A DNA stretch of 64,000 bases from Cladophialophora immunda (taxonomy: Eukaryota > Ascomycota > Eurotiomycetes > Chaetothyriales > Herpotrichiellaceae). Positions 22,112-33,508 of the stretch are shown here, in pieces. Below the pieces are notes generated by a model, which saw only the letters and a list, made by a program, of their open reading frames with translations, made no database searches and was not told the DNA's origin. The position numbers were made by a program, and so were the translations under genes. Every line of letters begins with the position of its first letter. The first letter of the stretch is position 1. The stretch lies in the NCBI RefSeq assembly GCF_000835495.1, contig NW_015622541.1:372001-436000 (forward strand), read 5' to 3'.

Positions 22112-24419
22112 TCATGCGTTGTACACTTTTAAAGGCGTCCCCATCAACTGTGCCTTGATCTGCAAAGCGATGAATCGACCATAATACCTTGCGATCCCGA
22201 TGTCGCCTCCCGTGAACCATACTCCTGGGTCTATAGGAACAAAAACGTTAACCCCCAGTCCTCTTCTGACGGACAACAGGAATCTTGGAGTACTTACGTC
22301 CGGCATATTTGAACGCTGCCCTCAGCTCCCCCTCCGCGTCCACCCCCCAGAAATCGTCAAGCTGACCTGCAACCTCAGGTCCAACGATTCCACCTGCGAT
22401 CTGGCGCATGTTTTGAACAAAGCCTGTCGTGAAAACAATAACATCGGCTTTGAGTTCTGTGCCGTCCTCGAATGCAAGCCCGTCGGGGGTATAATGCGTC
22501 GGGGGACTTCTGGACTTCACTTTGATCTGGATATCATCCTCAGCAGCAGTTGATAGGAACCAATACCCACAACCTACCAATCCTTTGCTGATTTTCGCAG
22601 AAGTACCTACGTCCATGTAATGACCGCCCAGGCGTTCGAATAGGACGTGCATCAGGTCTCCGTATCTTTCGACGTCGAACCCCGCTTTTTGGAGCGCGTC
22701 GAACCGTTCGCTATCATTGCGGGCCATGGTGTGTAGATAGTTCATCATGATTTGACGTCGAATGGACGCAGGGAACGTAAAGCTTTCCCGATCGGCCATC
22801 TCGGTTGGGGTTTCGGCATTATAGTACGCTAAGTTGAAGCTCAGTACTCCGAGGTTGAAAAAGACCAGGATGGTTGAAATACCTTTGATTACCTCCTTGT
22901 AGTGCTCCGCAGGAAGGACCCCTTGAAGATGTCAGTTTAATGGTACAGAACACAAGGGACATACCGTGTACATGTGCGGCTCCTCTGCACCATGGTGACT
23001 GATGCAAGTCCAGCATTCAGCATGTCATCCGCGACGTCATGTCCTAGAACCGTCCGATTAAACAGTGGGCATATTGATAGATGATCAGAGGCTTTTACCG
23101 GTATTTGCTGAGCCCACAACAACTCCGCGGAGCCCCTTCCATTCATTCGAGTTACGATACTCGGAAGAATGCAGGACGATTCCTTTGAATTGTTCCTATG
23201 TGGCGGTCAGTCATTTCGATGTGAAGAGGATAGAAGGCGGTGCCCACCCTATTCGGTAGCAAAGGCATCACAGGTAAGCGTCCGCCCGAGCCACTGGCAA
23301 AAACCAGATGGAATGTCGTCAGAGTGACTTCTTCACCACCTCGATCCAACTTGCAAGTCCATATCTTCTTTTCTGGTGACCAGGAGCTGGCCACTAGTTC
23401 AGTTGATTGCCAAATATTCTGGGCCATGTCAGCAATGGAGGCTAGGAATCATGGAGATTGCATACGATTCCGAATCTCTGGACATAATCCTTGTGGCCTT
23501 TGGCAATGTGCTCTTTGCCCAAAAACTCTGGGTATGAGCTGTCGTATGTCCGGTAAAATGGCAGGTGTCCTATAAGTCCGAATTAGTGACGATAAAGCCT
23601 TTGCAGAACAACTATACTTGCCATATTCTCGGACCGTATGGACTGCTTCATGGTCAGCTCTGAATCCACAATGACGTTCCAGGGATGAGACTCACGCTTT
23701 GTAGAATCGTATCTGGAATTCCAACTATCTCCGACTATGCCGAACTTGTCAACCACCAGATATGAGACGTTCAAAGCTTGCAGGCGTCCACCAATTCCAA
23801 GTCCGGCTTGACCTCCGCCGACTACAACGACATCAAAATGCCGGGCATGGTCGTTGTCGGGTCCCTCTACCCTCTCTCTGATGCTGTTATTAGGGCCCGC
23901 AACGACCGGCTCCAGGGCATCGACATTTCCGTAATCCGCAATCTCGTCCAGGACCGTTCGGATCATCCAGATCTTCCACTCCCCTCGATCGCCTGGAACG
24001 AGAGAGAGAAACCCAGAGCAGGAAAGCTGAGGCCCGTCCCCCGAGGTCTGAAAGGTGAATTGTGCATCGACCCAGGACGACACATCGAGCACTTTGAAAT
24101 GTGTTGCTGTTTTCGGCACCAAATTCAGATTCACCGGATTCTGGCGACCGAACGTGCTCGTCCATGCCTCCGTAACACTTTCCGCGCCGTAAAACGTCCG
24201 GAATGTACCCGTCAATGCCAGCAAGTCTCTCCAGATTGCCGATTCTGTGAGGTCCTCAAGCGATAGTGATAGCAGTCGTGGTAGTCGGGAGCGAGCTATT
24301 TCTTCGACGTCTAGACCCTCTGGAATCTGGGACTTCGGCAGCAAGCCTGGGAGTTGGCTGATCTCGATAGCTGGTGTCCGCTCAAAGACTCTTTCCGAGG
24401 GTCGGCCATGGTTGTCCAT
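22112..24419 (-). CDS. Flavin-containing monooxygenase, FMO/Baeyer-Villiger-like
   Basis: Ten exons read from high to low coordinates: 24419-23696, 23642-23622, 23569-23466, 23418-23248, 23195-23099, 23043-22972, 22921-22883, 22828-22578, 22526-22298, 22230-22112. They give 608 aa with all phases matching. An N-terminal NTF2-like region of about 190 residues precedes the FAD motif GGGQAGLG at 201. FKGIVLHSSEY matches the FMO/BVMO fingerprint FxGxxxHxxxY/W, VVVGSANTG is the NADPH-binding motif, and TTGF is the ATG-type motif. The C-terminus contains HPGVWFTGG and GRFIALQIKA. Such enzymes oxygenate ketones, amines or sulfides. Exon 2 is only 21 nt, and the intron after it uses a GC donor (GCAAGT). 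The exon 6/7 junction was chosen for phase and gives TWVLP. An upstream ATG at 24526 opens a different frame that overlaps this start. Confidence 0.85.
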
Positions 24420-26157
24420 CTTCGTTTGATTCTGAGCTTAGGCTTTTCCAACGTCTCGGTCGCCTGTCCCTTCTGTTCAACGCTCATCCTCAAGTACTCA
24501 TCGAATATTGCTCGACTGCTCTCCATGTTGCGATTCTAATTCCGCGCTGTTGTTAATCGACAAGTGTCTGATGGCAATACATTCCCGTCAATGTGTACGA
24601 CGAAACGGTGTTTCACCGTCCTTGGCCAAGTCATTGTCGACTGTTGGCTTGGTAATGACAGTGAAGCAGCCGGGCCGTATCCGTTCCGGTATCAAGGCTT
24701 GGCTCTCGTTGGCAAATGCTGGTCCATCTCCCCATGCTACTCTTTAGGCTGAGATGTGGATCTTTTTAGCGCTCAGCGGATTCGGGATTCGGGGTGGTTC
24801 ATTCGTTTCCCTACGACCTCTCGTTGATGATTTATAAAGGCACCGGCCAGGTCAGAGTTCCATTCTCGTATCCGACACCCCCGGAATTACAGCGTTGGGG
24901 ACTGCGCGGCACAGCGGAGTCCCCAAGTTTTTGTCGCCTCAGAGAAGCGAAAGTATCGACTAAAGCCATGCTAACAGACCTCAACAGAGCATTCACAGGA
25001 AGAACGGCCTGAAACCAGTCTGGTGATTTAGCGCCAGCTCTCGGGCGAGACGGCCCGTCATCGGTGGAGGATTCTTCGCTTGTATTGAACGATCACGGAC
25101 TTTCTGGCGATACCTGCCACAAGATGAGCTGCCTCTTGCATTTTCATTCGGGTATCCTCTGGGTACTGACATGCTGATCCTTCGCCCTCCGGAACTTAGG
25201 AAACACTTACCTAGTATCGTGACACAAGTGTCGTGAGAGAAATCAAGTCAGTCTCTTCGGCCATTTGTACGGGCTTTCATTCCGCAGTGATTTGTATCAG
25301 CATACGGCCCAAACCTGGCGAAACACACTGCCAGACTAGCTACGTAGTCCAGATTGCATCAATTCCTCCGTTTGTCCCTGTTCGGCTTAAGAGATTTCCT
25401 GGTGTTTTTACAGAAGAAAATGCATTGTGAAGAGCAGGAATGTTACCTCAGCATTGCTCTCTTCTTTCGGTAGACTCGGGTGGAGAATGCTCATCGCACC
25501 TTTAGAACAGTCATGATGACGCCACACAAGGTATGGCTGCAGCGACAACTCCGTCGAATTCATAAGCGTCGGGCCATTTGTTCGGCGAAATTTCAGACGA
25601 GTCCATTCAAGTCCTTTCCTGGGCAACAAAGTAGCCATGGGAAACATTAAGGTGCAACCATGGCTGACGGGCCCCAGTTCCTCTTCCACCTCTGCCCTGA
25701 AGTGTTTCTAACTGCTCTGACTATAGTGGTAGCTTGTAACTCGTAAACATGGAAAGAATGGGAAGGGAAAATTTCGACAACGAAGAGGTCGAAGCCGATT
25801 CTGGGAGAGCAACGGTAGGCTTGAATGGCCAGCCTCTAGGAGCTTTCTCCTTGTTTATTGGTAGAATTGAAACGACCGAGGGGTAATTGAGCTATTGGAA
25901 TTCCGTGACAAAATCTGCGCCCTCGGAGCCCCTATTTTGCAGCTTGTGCTTGAAGGTGGCTTGCGGGCTGCAGTGTCGGCCCCTCTTCGCCGCAAAACCC
26001 GAAATCACTCTTGGACATACCTGAGTGAGAGTTTATAGGGATGTTGCGGAGCTTTTCGAGCACCACCACCGGAAAATTGTCTATTTTCCTGCTGCTGGCA
26101 AAGCCAAAGCAACGTCTCCCTCTCTGTCTTGTTTCATATACAAGCTTCGCGGCATAC
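24420..26157. other. Divergent promoter region with possible gene remnant
   Basis: About 1.7 kb between the flavin monooxygenase and the SDR. An overlapping upstream frame (ATG at 24526, 71 codons, minus strand) runs into the monooxygenase. A TATA-like TTTATAAAGG lies at 24831-24840. A minus-strand frame at 25408-25689 (GTG start, no ATG) has a protein-like composition with SLQPYLVWRHHDCSKGAM, but no family was recognised and no splice partner keeps it open. It may be a remnant. Confidence 0.3.
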
Positions 26158-27295
26158 ATGGCGGTCACAGACTCACAGGATATGGAGACGAAGATGAAGA
26201 AGGAGGTCTCCGAGATACACAGTCTGTTTCTTCTCGATGCAAGAAGTATTATTGGTATGTCGCACGATCTGGCGGGATCGGTGGCTGTTGATGTCAAGTC
26301 TCCAATGGTGTGTGAACTGACACGAGGCATGGGTGGCAGTTACTGGTGCGACGGGTGGACTGGGACGAGAAGTCGTCAAAGCCTTGTTACAGACAGGCGC
26401 CGACGTGATCGCTGTCGATCATGTCCACGAAGAGCCTATCGATTCTGGTTGGGGTGAGTTCAGCCTCTTCTGAAGGAATTTCTTCCATCACATTCTCTTT
26501 CTGCCGGAAATATGCGAAAGTACAGAGAATGGCTGATATGAACACCTGACTTGTCTCAACTGTCAGATCAGTTGAGGAGCATTGGAAGCGACCTTGGCGC
26601 ATGTTTGAGCTACTACCGCTGCGACATATCGGATGCTGAACAGACGGAATCGGTCTTTGAACAGGCTTCAGCTTGCCTGCGATTTCCTCTCAGGGGTCTT
26701 GTCAACTGTGCCGGAATCAGTATCCTTGGGGATTCTATCACATTCCCCCTCAACACGGCTAGACGAGTTATAGACGTCAATCTCATTGGATCGCTGGTTG
26801 TTGCACAGGCTGCAGCGCGCATTGTGTGGAGGGGAAACGTTTCGGCCAGCTTCGTCTTTATCGCTAGCATGAGCGGCTATGTGGTCAATAAGGTGAGGGA
26901 TAGATGGTTCCCTTCTAAACAATCTGTAAAGAACGATCTTGTGGCTGACACGGGCTGTTGCCACTTCCCAACAGGGCGTCGGAACTGCAGCATACTCGGC
27001 CTCAAAAGCCGGTGTCCATCAGCTAACACGCAACCTGGCGGCTGAATGGTCTTGCTCTGAAGGCCGGCCAGGAATTAGGGTCAATTCAATTAGCCCTGGA
27101 GTCATCCGAACACCAATGTCATCATCGATTCTTTCAGAGGGCAACCTAGAGGCCTTGTGGACACAAGAGACGATGTTGAAGCGCCTCTCTGTACCAGAAG
27201 ACTACCGGGGCCCGGTTGTGTTCCTGCTTTCAGATGCAAGTTCGTACATGACTGGAGCTGATCTACTTGTCGACGGCGGATACACGGCCTGGTGA
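26158..27295 (+). CDS. Short-chain dehydrogenase/reductase
   Basis: Classical SDR of 285 aa in four exons: 26158-26254, 26340-26453, 26567-26892 and 26975-27295. Splicing restores the cofactor motif TGATGGLG, which is split by intron 1. NCAG is the structural motif after strand 4, IASMSG carries the catalytic Ser, and YSASK is the Tyr-Lys pair. NSISPGVIRTPM and GADLLVDGGYTAW are typical C-terminal SDR segments. The Asp in VIAVDHV at the end of strand 2 suggests NAD(H) preference, by general SDR rules. Alternative in-frame ATGs lie at 26182 and 26194. The resemblance is to fungal mannitol-dehydrogenase or 3-oxoacyl-reductase-like SDRs; the substrate is unknown. Confidence 0.87.
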
Positions 27296-27972
27296 TCATG
27301 ATTTGTTTTTTTCTAGGATGGCAAAGCCGACATCGTTGCTGACTCCTACCTGGTGGCCCATGGTAGAGGGAAGATTCCAAGAAAGGTGACTAAATTTGTT
27401 TTTAATCCAGTTTCTTTGATTTCAAAGCTACAATGGCCTCTTGTAGTTATTGGCGCGAGTATTCCATGAAAGAAAGACCTGCACATTGGCATAGGCAACT
27501 TCTCCGCTTTGGCCTCTATGGCGTCCGACGGGTTAAAAAGAATGTTCGCCACAGAACCATCATTCTGTGTGCCAGTGCAATCCTTGAAGCATTTACCGAT
27601 CCGTGGGGGAGCGAAGTCCGTCTGGACGCCGATTGGCCTCTCCCAGACGACCCCTGTCTGTCTCCACAATCCTCCACCCCGCCTCGCAAGGCTGTGGTTG
27701 CTCGCACCAAACGACTGCGGCAAGTGCGGTCCGCTTTCCCGCTCACTCCCCCCTGCTTCAGGGGGAAGAATGTCGTCAGGTCAGTGTCACTTGGCCAGCG
27801 CCTTGGACCACGGGAAGCTCAATGATTCAACTGTGCATGAGGATGATAAGTGCGGCCTCCAAGTCGCCAAGAATAGCACCAGCACGTTATTCAGCCTGAT
27901 AACCGGCATTATCTCAATCAACCTTTTCCGGCATCTCATCGATAATTAGGCCACTGTGACGCGACATTTACA
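27296..27972. other. Intergenic, nothing recognised
   Basis: Short overlapping frames only. The last 60 bp before 27973 are pyrimidine-rich, consistent with a 5' leader. Confidence 0.4.
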
Positions 27973-29384
27973 ATGAAGCCTCTCGCTCCTGCTTCGCCAG
28001 TTCGACTTCTTCACACTTTCTCGGCCGCCACCTGTCCTCTGACAAATTCGATAGTTGCTCGGCGTGGACCTGTGACACTCACACGTCGTTCGGCAACATT
28101 CACCTTTGCTGCTACTTCGACCAATACGTTTATATTCCCTACACAGACTCGACAGCTCTCGATTTCGAGCTCCCCCATTCGCTCTTCAACCATCAAAGCA
28201 CCCTCATATTCCTTTGGAACAATGTCTTCCTCCTCCACCGTCCCGAAGACTATGAGAGCCGTCGTGACCGAAAGCACTGGCGGCACTGAAGTTCTTAGGT
28301 ACACAAGGGACCAAGCCGTCCCGACTCCCAAAGAAGACGAACTCCTCGTCAGAAACCACCTCGTTGGGGTCAATTACATTGATATCTACTTCCGCACTGG
28401 CCTCTACCCAGCACCGAAACCCGAAATTGGTGGGCGTGAAGCCGTGAGCGAGATTGTAGCGGTGGGCCCCGGAGCCACGAAACATGGGTTAAAGGCTGGG
28501 GATCGCGTGGTATGGTTGGGTACGTCGGCGTATGCAGAGTATTCCGTTGTGGCGCAGGACAAAGCGATCAAAGTGCCAAATGGTGTATCGGACGAGGATG
28601 CCGTGGCAGGCATGCTGCAGGGTTTGACTGTGATGGGACTGGTGGAGGAGGCGTATAAGGTTAAAAAGGGCGATACGGTGCTGGTCCATGCAGCGGCGGG
28701 TGGTGTTGGATTGATTCTTGTCCAGGTTCTGAAGAGGATTGGGGCGAGAATTGTTGCAACAGCGGGAGGCGAGGAAAAATGCAAGTGGGCAAAAGACGCT
28801 GGAGCAGACGTGGTGATCGATTACCGGAAGCCTGGTGTTGACTGGGTTAAGGAGGTGAAGGATGCGACAAACGGGGAGCTTTGCGAGGCTGTCTTCGACG
28901 GGGTTGGGAAGGATACGTTTGATGGCAGTTTGGAGGTGACCAAGAGGAAGGGCACACTCATCAGCTTTGGAAACGCCAGCGGCGCTATCCCACCGCTTAC
29001 CATCTCGTAAGTAACTTGTTCCCATGCGCGAACGTGCTCGCCATCTCTTGCGATTCTGACGACATTTGCTGACCCGGTAACCCCTTTCAACCATGCAGTC
29101 GTCTATCCGCAAAGAACAACAAGTTGGTCCGTCCCTCGCTGTTCAACTACATCAGCACTCGGGAGGAGTTTGAGCAAACCTGCAAAGACTGGTTCGCTTT
29201 GCTCGAGGAACCTAACAAGATCAAGGTCAAAGTTCACAAGATCTACCCTCTCGAAGAAGCAGCGAAGGCGCAATCGGTAAGAGAGTCCGTCATTAGAGAG
29301 ATCACCAGCGAGAGCTAACAGTCATGGCAAATACAGGACCTGGAGGGAAGGCATACGAGTGGGAAGCTTCTTCTCAAGCCGTAA
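27973..29384 (+). CDS. ZTA1: NADPH:quinone oxidoreductase, zeta-crystallin type
   Basis: Zinc-independent medium-chain reductase of 419 aa from exons 27973-29006, 29099-29276 and 29337-29384. The last exon encodes only DLEGRHTSGKLLLKP, the conserved C-terminus of the family. The core starts near TMRAVVTESTGGTEVL. The nucleotide-binding motif is AAAGGVGLILVQ, and GVNYIDIYFRTGLYP is the typical substrate-side block. The first 83 residues are rich in Arg, Ser and Thr, resembling a mitochondrial presequence. A second ATG at 28222 (MSSSSTVPKTM) would give a cytosolic form of 336 aa. Family members reduce quinones by one electron with NADPH and are linked to oxidative stress. The symbol is by analogy to the yeast homologue. 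Confidence 0.9.
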
Positions 29385-29828
29385 TTGTCACAAATCCTAT
29401 CTCCAACATTCAATGAAACTCCTTCAGTATGCTTAACAAATTTACAATGCGCTTAACGAATAGATCTATCTTGCCCTCGCACGGCAGCATATTATGGAGC
29501 AGGCGGAAGTATACTACAGTCTCTTATCATTTGAGTGCTATGGATGGATGAAATTGTCCGATATGCAATTCCACACCATTTGAAAAGCTGTCGATACCCG
29601 CTGCTTAAGCCGTTGGGTAATCGTCAAAGAATATCTACCCATGCCGAACTGATCACTCTCATATACGTACTATCTTCTCGAATTTCGACATTCCAAAGGC
29701 AGCGAGGATTTGGCCTGGTGATGACATCCGGATTGAAAACTACAGAAGAATGTACCCAGAGAGTACAGATCACTATTGGTATCCCGTTGGATGTCATTAC
29801 ATTCGTAAAAGTGTCGAGGTGGGTACAA
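29385..29828. other. Convergent intergenic region, nothing recognised
   Basis: Shared 3' flank of the quinone reductase and the HET-domain gene. No gene was recognised. Confidence 0.4.
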
Positions 29829-31865
29829 CTACACGATGCGAAATGTGCTTTCCCGAAAGTCTCTCAATCCCAAAGCCTCGCCGCTTACGAATCCATCTAA
29901 AAAGCACTCTCCCACGATGGTAAACTTGTCTTCACTTTCAGTCTTTCGCAATAAAACAGGAATATTACACCCATAGAGAATGCAGACCAGGTCTCTCTTG
30001 CGCGCTTTACCTGGAGCCATGCCGATACGACAGTTCTGCGTTGTTATTAGACGCAGGCCCAGTCTTTCAATGTTGTCGTAGAATCTACCATAGAAAGAGT
30101 CTTGAATATACTCGTCTTGATTCGGAGTGGAGCGAAGTAAGGAACCCGGGTCCGCTAGATGAGCTTCACGTAAGATGCTCTCGAAGCTGTGGCCGTGAAT
30201 ATGAAGGGACCGTACGCGCTCGAACCAATGCTGGAACTCCATTTCCACTTGTCGTGGCGATTCTGAAGTCAGAAGCAAGCAAAGGTGGATAAAGTCGTGG
30301 TAGAAATCTTCCATGGGCATTGGGAATCGCAGATATCGCTCCCTTCGATCGAGAACTAGGCTTCGACACACGCTTGCAAGAATATTTGTCAGAGAGGTTG
30401 TAGCTCTCTGCGCCGAGTATGAATCCGAGCCTTGAACAAGTTCAAAGTTCTTGGATCCAGCCAATCCATCGATGGCATCAATGATGGAGCCACGAGCAAT
30501 CAGTGTTGAGCCCTCGAAATCATATACCGCCTCTTTGGCCCCAGACGCTAAGTAGCGGGTGGTCTTGTCGTCATATTCCTATGGTGATGGAGGTCGAAGA
30601 TTTCCCACGTGATTATCCGAACTTTGACTGACCATTAATGGAACGACGAAGGGCTCCCTTCGATGTCGCCAGAGGGGAACCCAAGACAGCAATGAAGAGC
30701 CCGATATGGCGCAGAGCAACGACGCAAAACAAATGATGTCCGGTGATCTGTTTTGTGCGATGAAGGATTTTGCAAATTCCATATAAACTCTGTCGACACC
30801 CCAAGAGTAATCAATGATGATGAGACCGTGGTTCTCCGTCGACAGAGCATTTAGACCATATATTCGATCTCGGTCATCAGAGGCGTCACTACTACAAAAG
30901 TAGGCTGCCAGCGACAGAAGAGATATATTCAGATCCTTTCCTGGCTTTTTCGCAATATCGTATATCAGAAGTGTTCGTCTTCGATTCCAAGCCAAGTGAA
31001 ATGCATTGGTGTCTTTGAATCCGGTAGTGTTGCATCTATCGGCGACCAAAAGAGCATCGGCAACGGTTGTTTGGCTGACTGTTCGTATCCCACACCAAAA
31101 TGAAAGGCTTGTTGACACAACAAATTCCTGTACGGTCCAAACTCTTGTCCACCATTTCCGACAGAAGAAATTTCTCAGCGCAATCCACTTCGGATGGTGA
31201 TGTTCCATTCTCAAGAACATGCGCATATCTTCGTCACTTTCACTGGCTTGGCCCATTTTATATAGAACATCAATGAAGTCCAAAGCGGTGTCGCTGTCTT
31301 CCGACTGCTCGCCTAGCCATACTACCGTGCTGTGGGCATACTGATAGATTTGTTTCATTCGCCGTACGTGTTCAGACCTTTCGAGAATATTTGCTTGGTC
31401 GATACAGACGGAGTCGATCCACCACCATACCTGGTCCGGTATAGAATTCTGGGATCTCAGCGCTTGGAAAAATGGCCTCAAAGAATCAAGGACTGAGAGA
31501 TGTCGGTCCTCGATCTGAATCGTCCAATTTTTGTTTGGCTCAGGTGCAGAAAGATCCCAAATGTAGGAGAGAGCGATGTACTCAGGGAGTGCCTTGCCAA
31601 ACGGGAATACCCTAAGTTCTGCGGCCAGCGAATCTCCATTCTGATGAAAGCGACACAGTCGAAACTGGTCAGACTCAACTGGATCATATGTATAAGAAGT
31701 CGATAGCTCCATGGGGCAGTCCAAAGCAGAAAAGTTGAGAGGGAAAGTGGAAGGATTTGGAGCCACAGGAAAGATACGCTTGGAGTGCCAACAACTACGT
31801 TTCAACGCAGGTTGCACGAATTTGGCGGACAGTGCCGCCGCTTTTGGAGGGCTTCTTCCGTCCAT
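29829..31865 (-). CDS. HET-domain (heterokaryon incompatibility) protein
   Basis: Two exons, 31865-30633 and 30578-29829, joined over a 54-nt intron with a GTCAGT donor and a CATAG acceptor. The intron removes an in-frame TAG. The product is 660 aa, or 609 aa from the internal ATG at 31712 (MELSTSYTYDP), which looks more like the usual HET start. HET-domain hallmarks are YIALSYIWD, then WWIDSVCIDQANILERSEHV and AHSTVVWLGE, and FFCRKWWTRVWTVQEFVV. The C-terminal part contains EYDDKTTRYLASG and the closing CFLDGFVSGEALG typical of these proteins. HET proteins take part in non-self recognition and cell death on hyphal fusion. No partner gene was recognised beside it. Confidence 0.87.
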
Positions 31866-32248
31866 GCCAAGAATCGCTCCCCTAGTCAGCTCCTAGTGAG
31901 CAGCGTGAAGAGGCTCCTGACAGCCTCGCTGCGTTACTTTGAAGGTTTGGACGTGAAAAAGTATCCCGTCGGACAGGACGCCAACGCTCGACACTCGGCC
32001 CGTTCGGGAATGCGGGTCAACCAGTGCGCGAATGCTGCTGAACTTGATGATTAGTCCCGAAAGGAAAAGAGACTTCCGTTTTGGGACTTGAGTGTTTATC
32101 ATGGGATCTGAGCCATCACCTGATCCCTGACTCGGCCATTCTTGCTCTGCGGCCCAAGGTTTGGTAAGCTCAATATTCGACGCCCCTTCCAAATCTGCTA
32201 ACACATGACATGGGAAATCATAAAAATGCATGCACCAATCCGATCCCA
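31866..32248. other. Intergenic, nothing recognised
   Basis: Lies between two minus-strand genes: the tyrosinase stop at 32249 and the HET start at 31865. Probably tyrosinase 3' UTR and HET promoter. Confidence 0.4.
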
Positions 32249-33508
32249 CTACTGGTATCCGTAGCAGAAGTCCCCTGCCGTAACACTGACCAACTGTCTA
32301 AGTGTCTTCGGAGGCCCTAAATACCCCCAATTGACCACTGTGTCCAAGGTCACGTTCGGAGTGGTATTTTGGTTGAAGATGGTGCTGGTACCGCTCAGAG
32401 CATTCACTCTGTTTGCCGGATCCGCCGCTTGCCAAAGCGTCCAGACACGGTCTATCATACCGTGGTGCAGATAGAAAGCGGGGTCCGAAGGACTAGCAAA
32501 GAAATCGAGCAAGGTTGGTCCCAACGCAAAGTGTCCTCCACCGTGGACGCCGAGATTGATGTCCGCACCCGACATGGTGTTTTGAAAGTCCGCTATTGTT
32601 GTCTTGGCCATAAGGACATCAATTGCCGTCTGGTTTCCGTAGCGGGTGGAAATATAGTTGTTCAGATCGCGTGTGAGGCAGTGAGGATTGTATGCGGTCC
32701 AGTTTGACGGTAAAACTCCTGTGAAGACGATGCTGAAGTCGAACGGCCCCATATTGACTGTCATATTCTGAAAGGGTCCGCTGAGAGCGCAACCTCCGCC
32801 CGTACCATGCGGTAGAGTTTCGCCCTCCCCAACGACGTACGGTCCCTGGTCTGGTTCGAAAACGCCATCGCCAGAGAGTGAGGTAGCGCTTCCATCAAAC
32901 AGGGGACTGGTGGAAAGAGAGTTGCACCACAGAGCCCAGTTCCAATATCTGGAACGGTCAGATATAGCAAACATATTGGGGACGTCGTGCGGAAAAGAAA
33001 ACTCACGGTTGGGTCCCGGTATATCCGCATTCGTTCCGCAGGGCCTGCTCGTAGAGCCAGACGAATTCGCGATGCCAGGCAAGGAAGATGCCGTCAAGAT
33101 GGATCGAGAGAGTCTGATTGATGTGGGTGGCCACGAAGTCGTCAAATCTGCTCTTGGCACCAGGAACAAGCCCTTTTGGAATGATCGAGGGACGCTTTTG
33201 CAGGCACAGCACAGCGTTGATGTATGATGTTCGCTCCGCCTTGGTCAGAGAACCCCTAGTACTTTGTCAGAACGACGGACGCCTCCATGTCGACAGCACC
33301 AGAGTAGCTGGAACCGCCAGATCCTTCTTGAATCAAATGGTACTTCTTGAAAAGGAAGGTGTGCTTACCATTCTTTTCTCACGACCTTGCAACTACTCGT
33401 GCAGGTGCTCCGTTCAACAACAGAGTCTGAGAGGGCGTCCGTAGGCAAACACAGGCCCGTCCATGACATGAACAGTAATAGTATGCTGATCCGTGAGATG
33501 ACACCCAT
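32249..33508 (-). CDS. Secreted tyrosinase (type-3 copper phenol oxidase)
   Basis: Three exons, 33508-33369, 33255-33007 and 32948-32249, give 362 aa. The first residues MGVISRISILLLFMSW plus the following TGLCLP form a signal peptide. The Cu-A site is visible as THINQTLSIHLDGIFLAWHREF (three His) and Cu-B as GVHGGGHFALG and FYLHHGMIDRVW. PYWNW and several N-x-S/T sites (NQT, NMT, NWT, NVT) fit a secreted copper glycoprotein. These short tyrosinases oxidise mono- or diphenols to quinones, in pigment formation or in secondary-metabolite tailoring. They lack the large C-terminal lid of intracellular tyrosinases. An in-frame ATG 60 nt upstream (33568) would place residues ahead of the signal peptide and is less likely. 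Confidence 0.9.
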
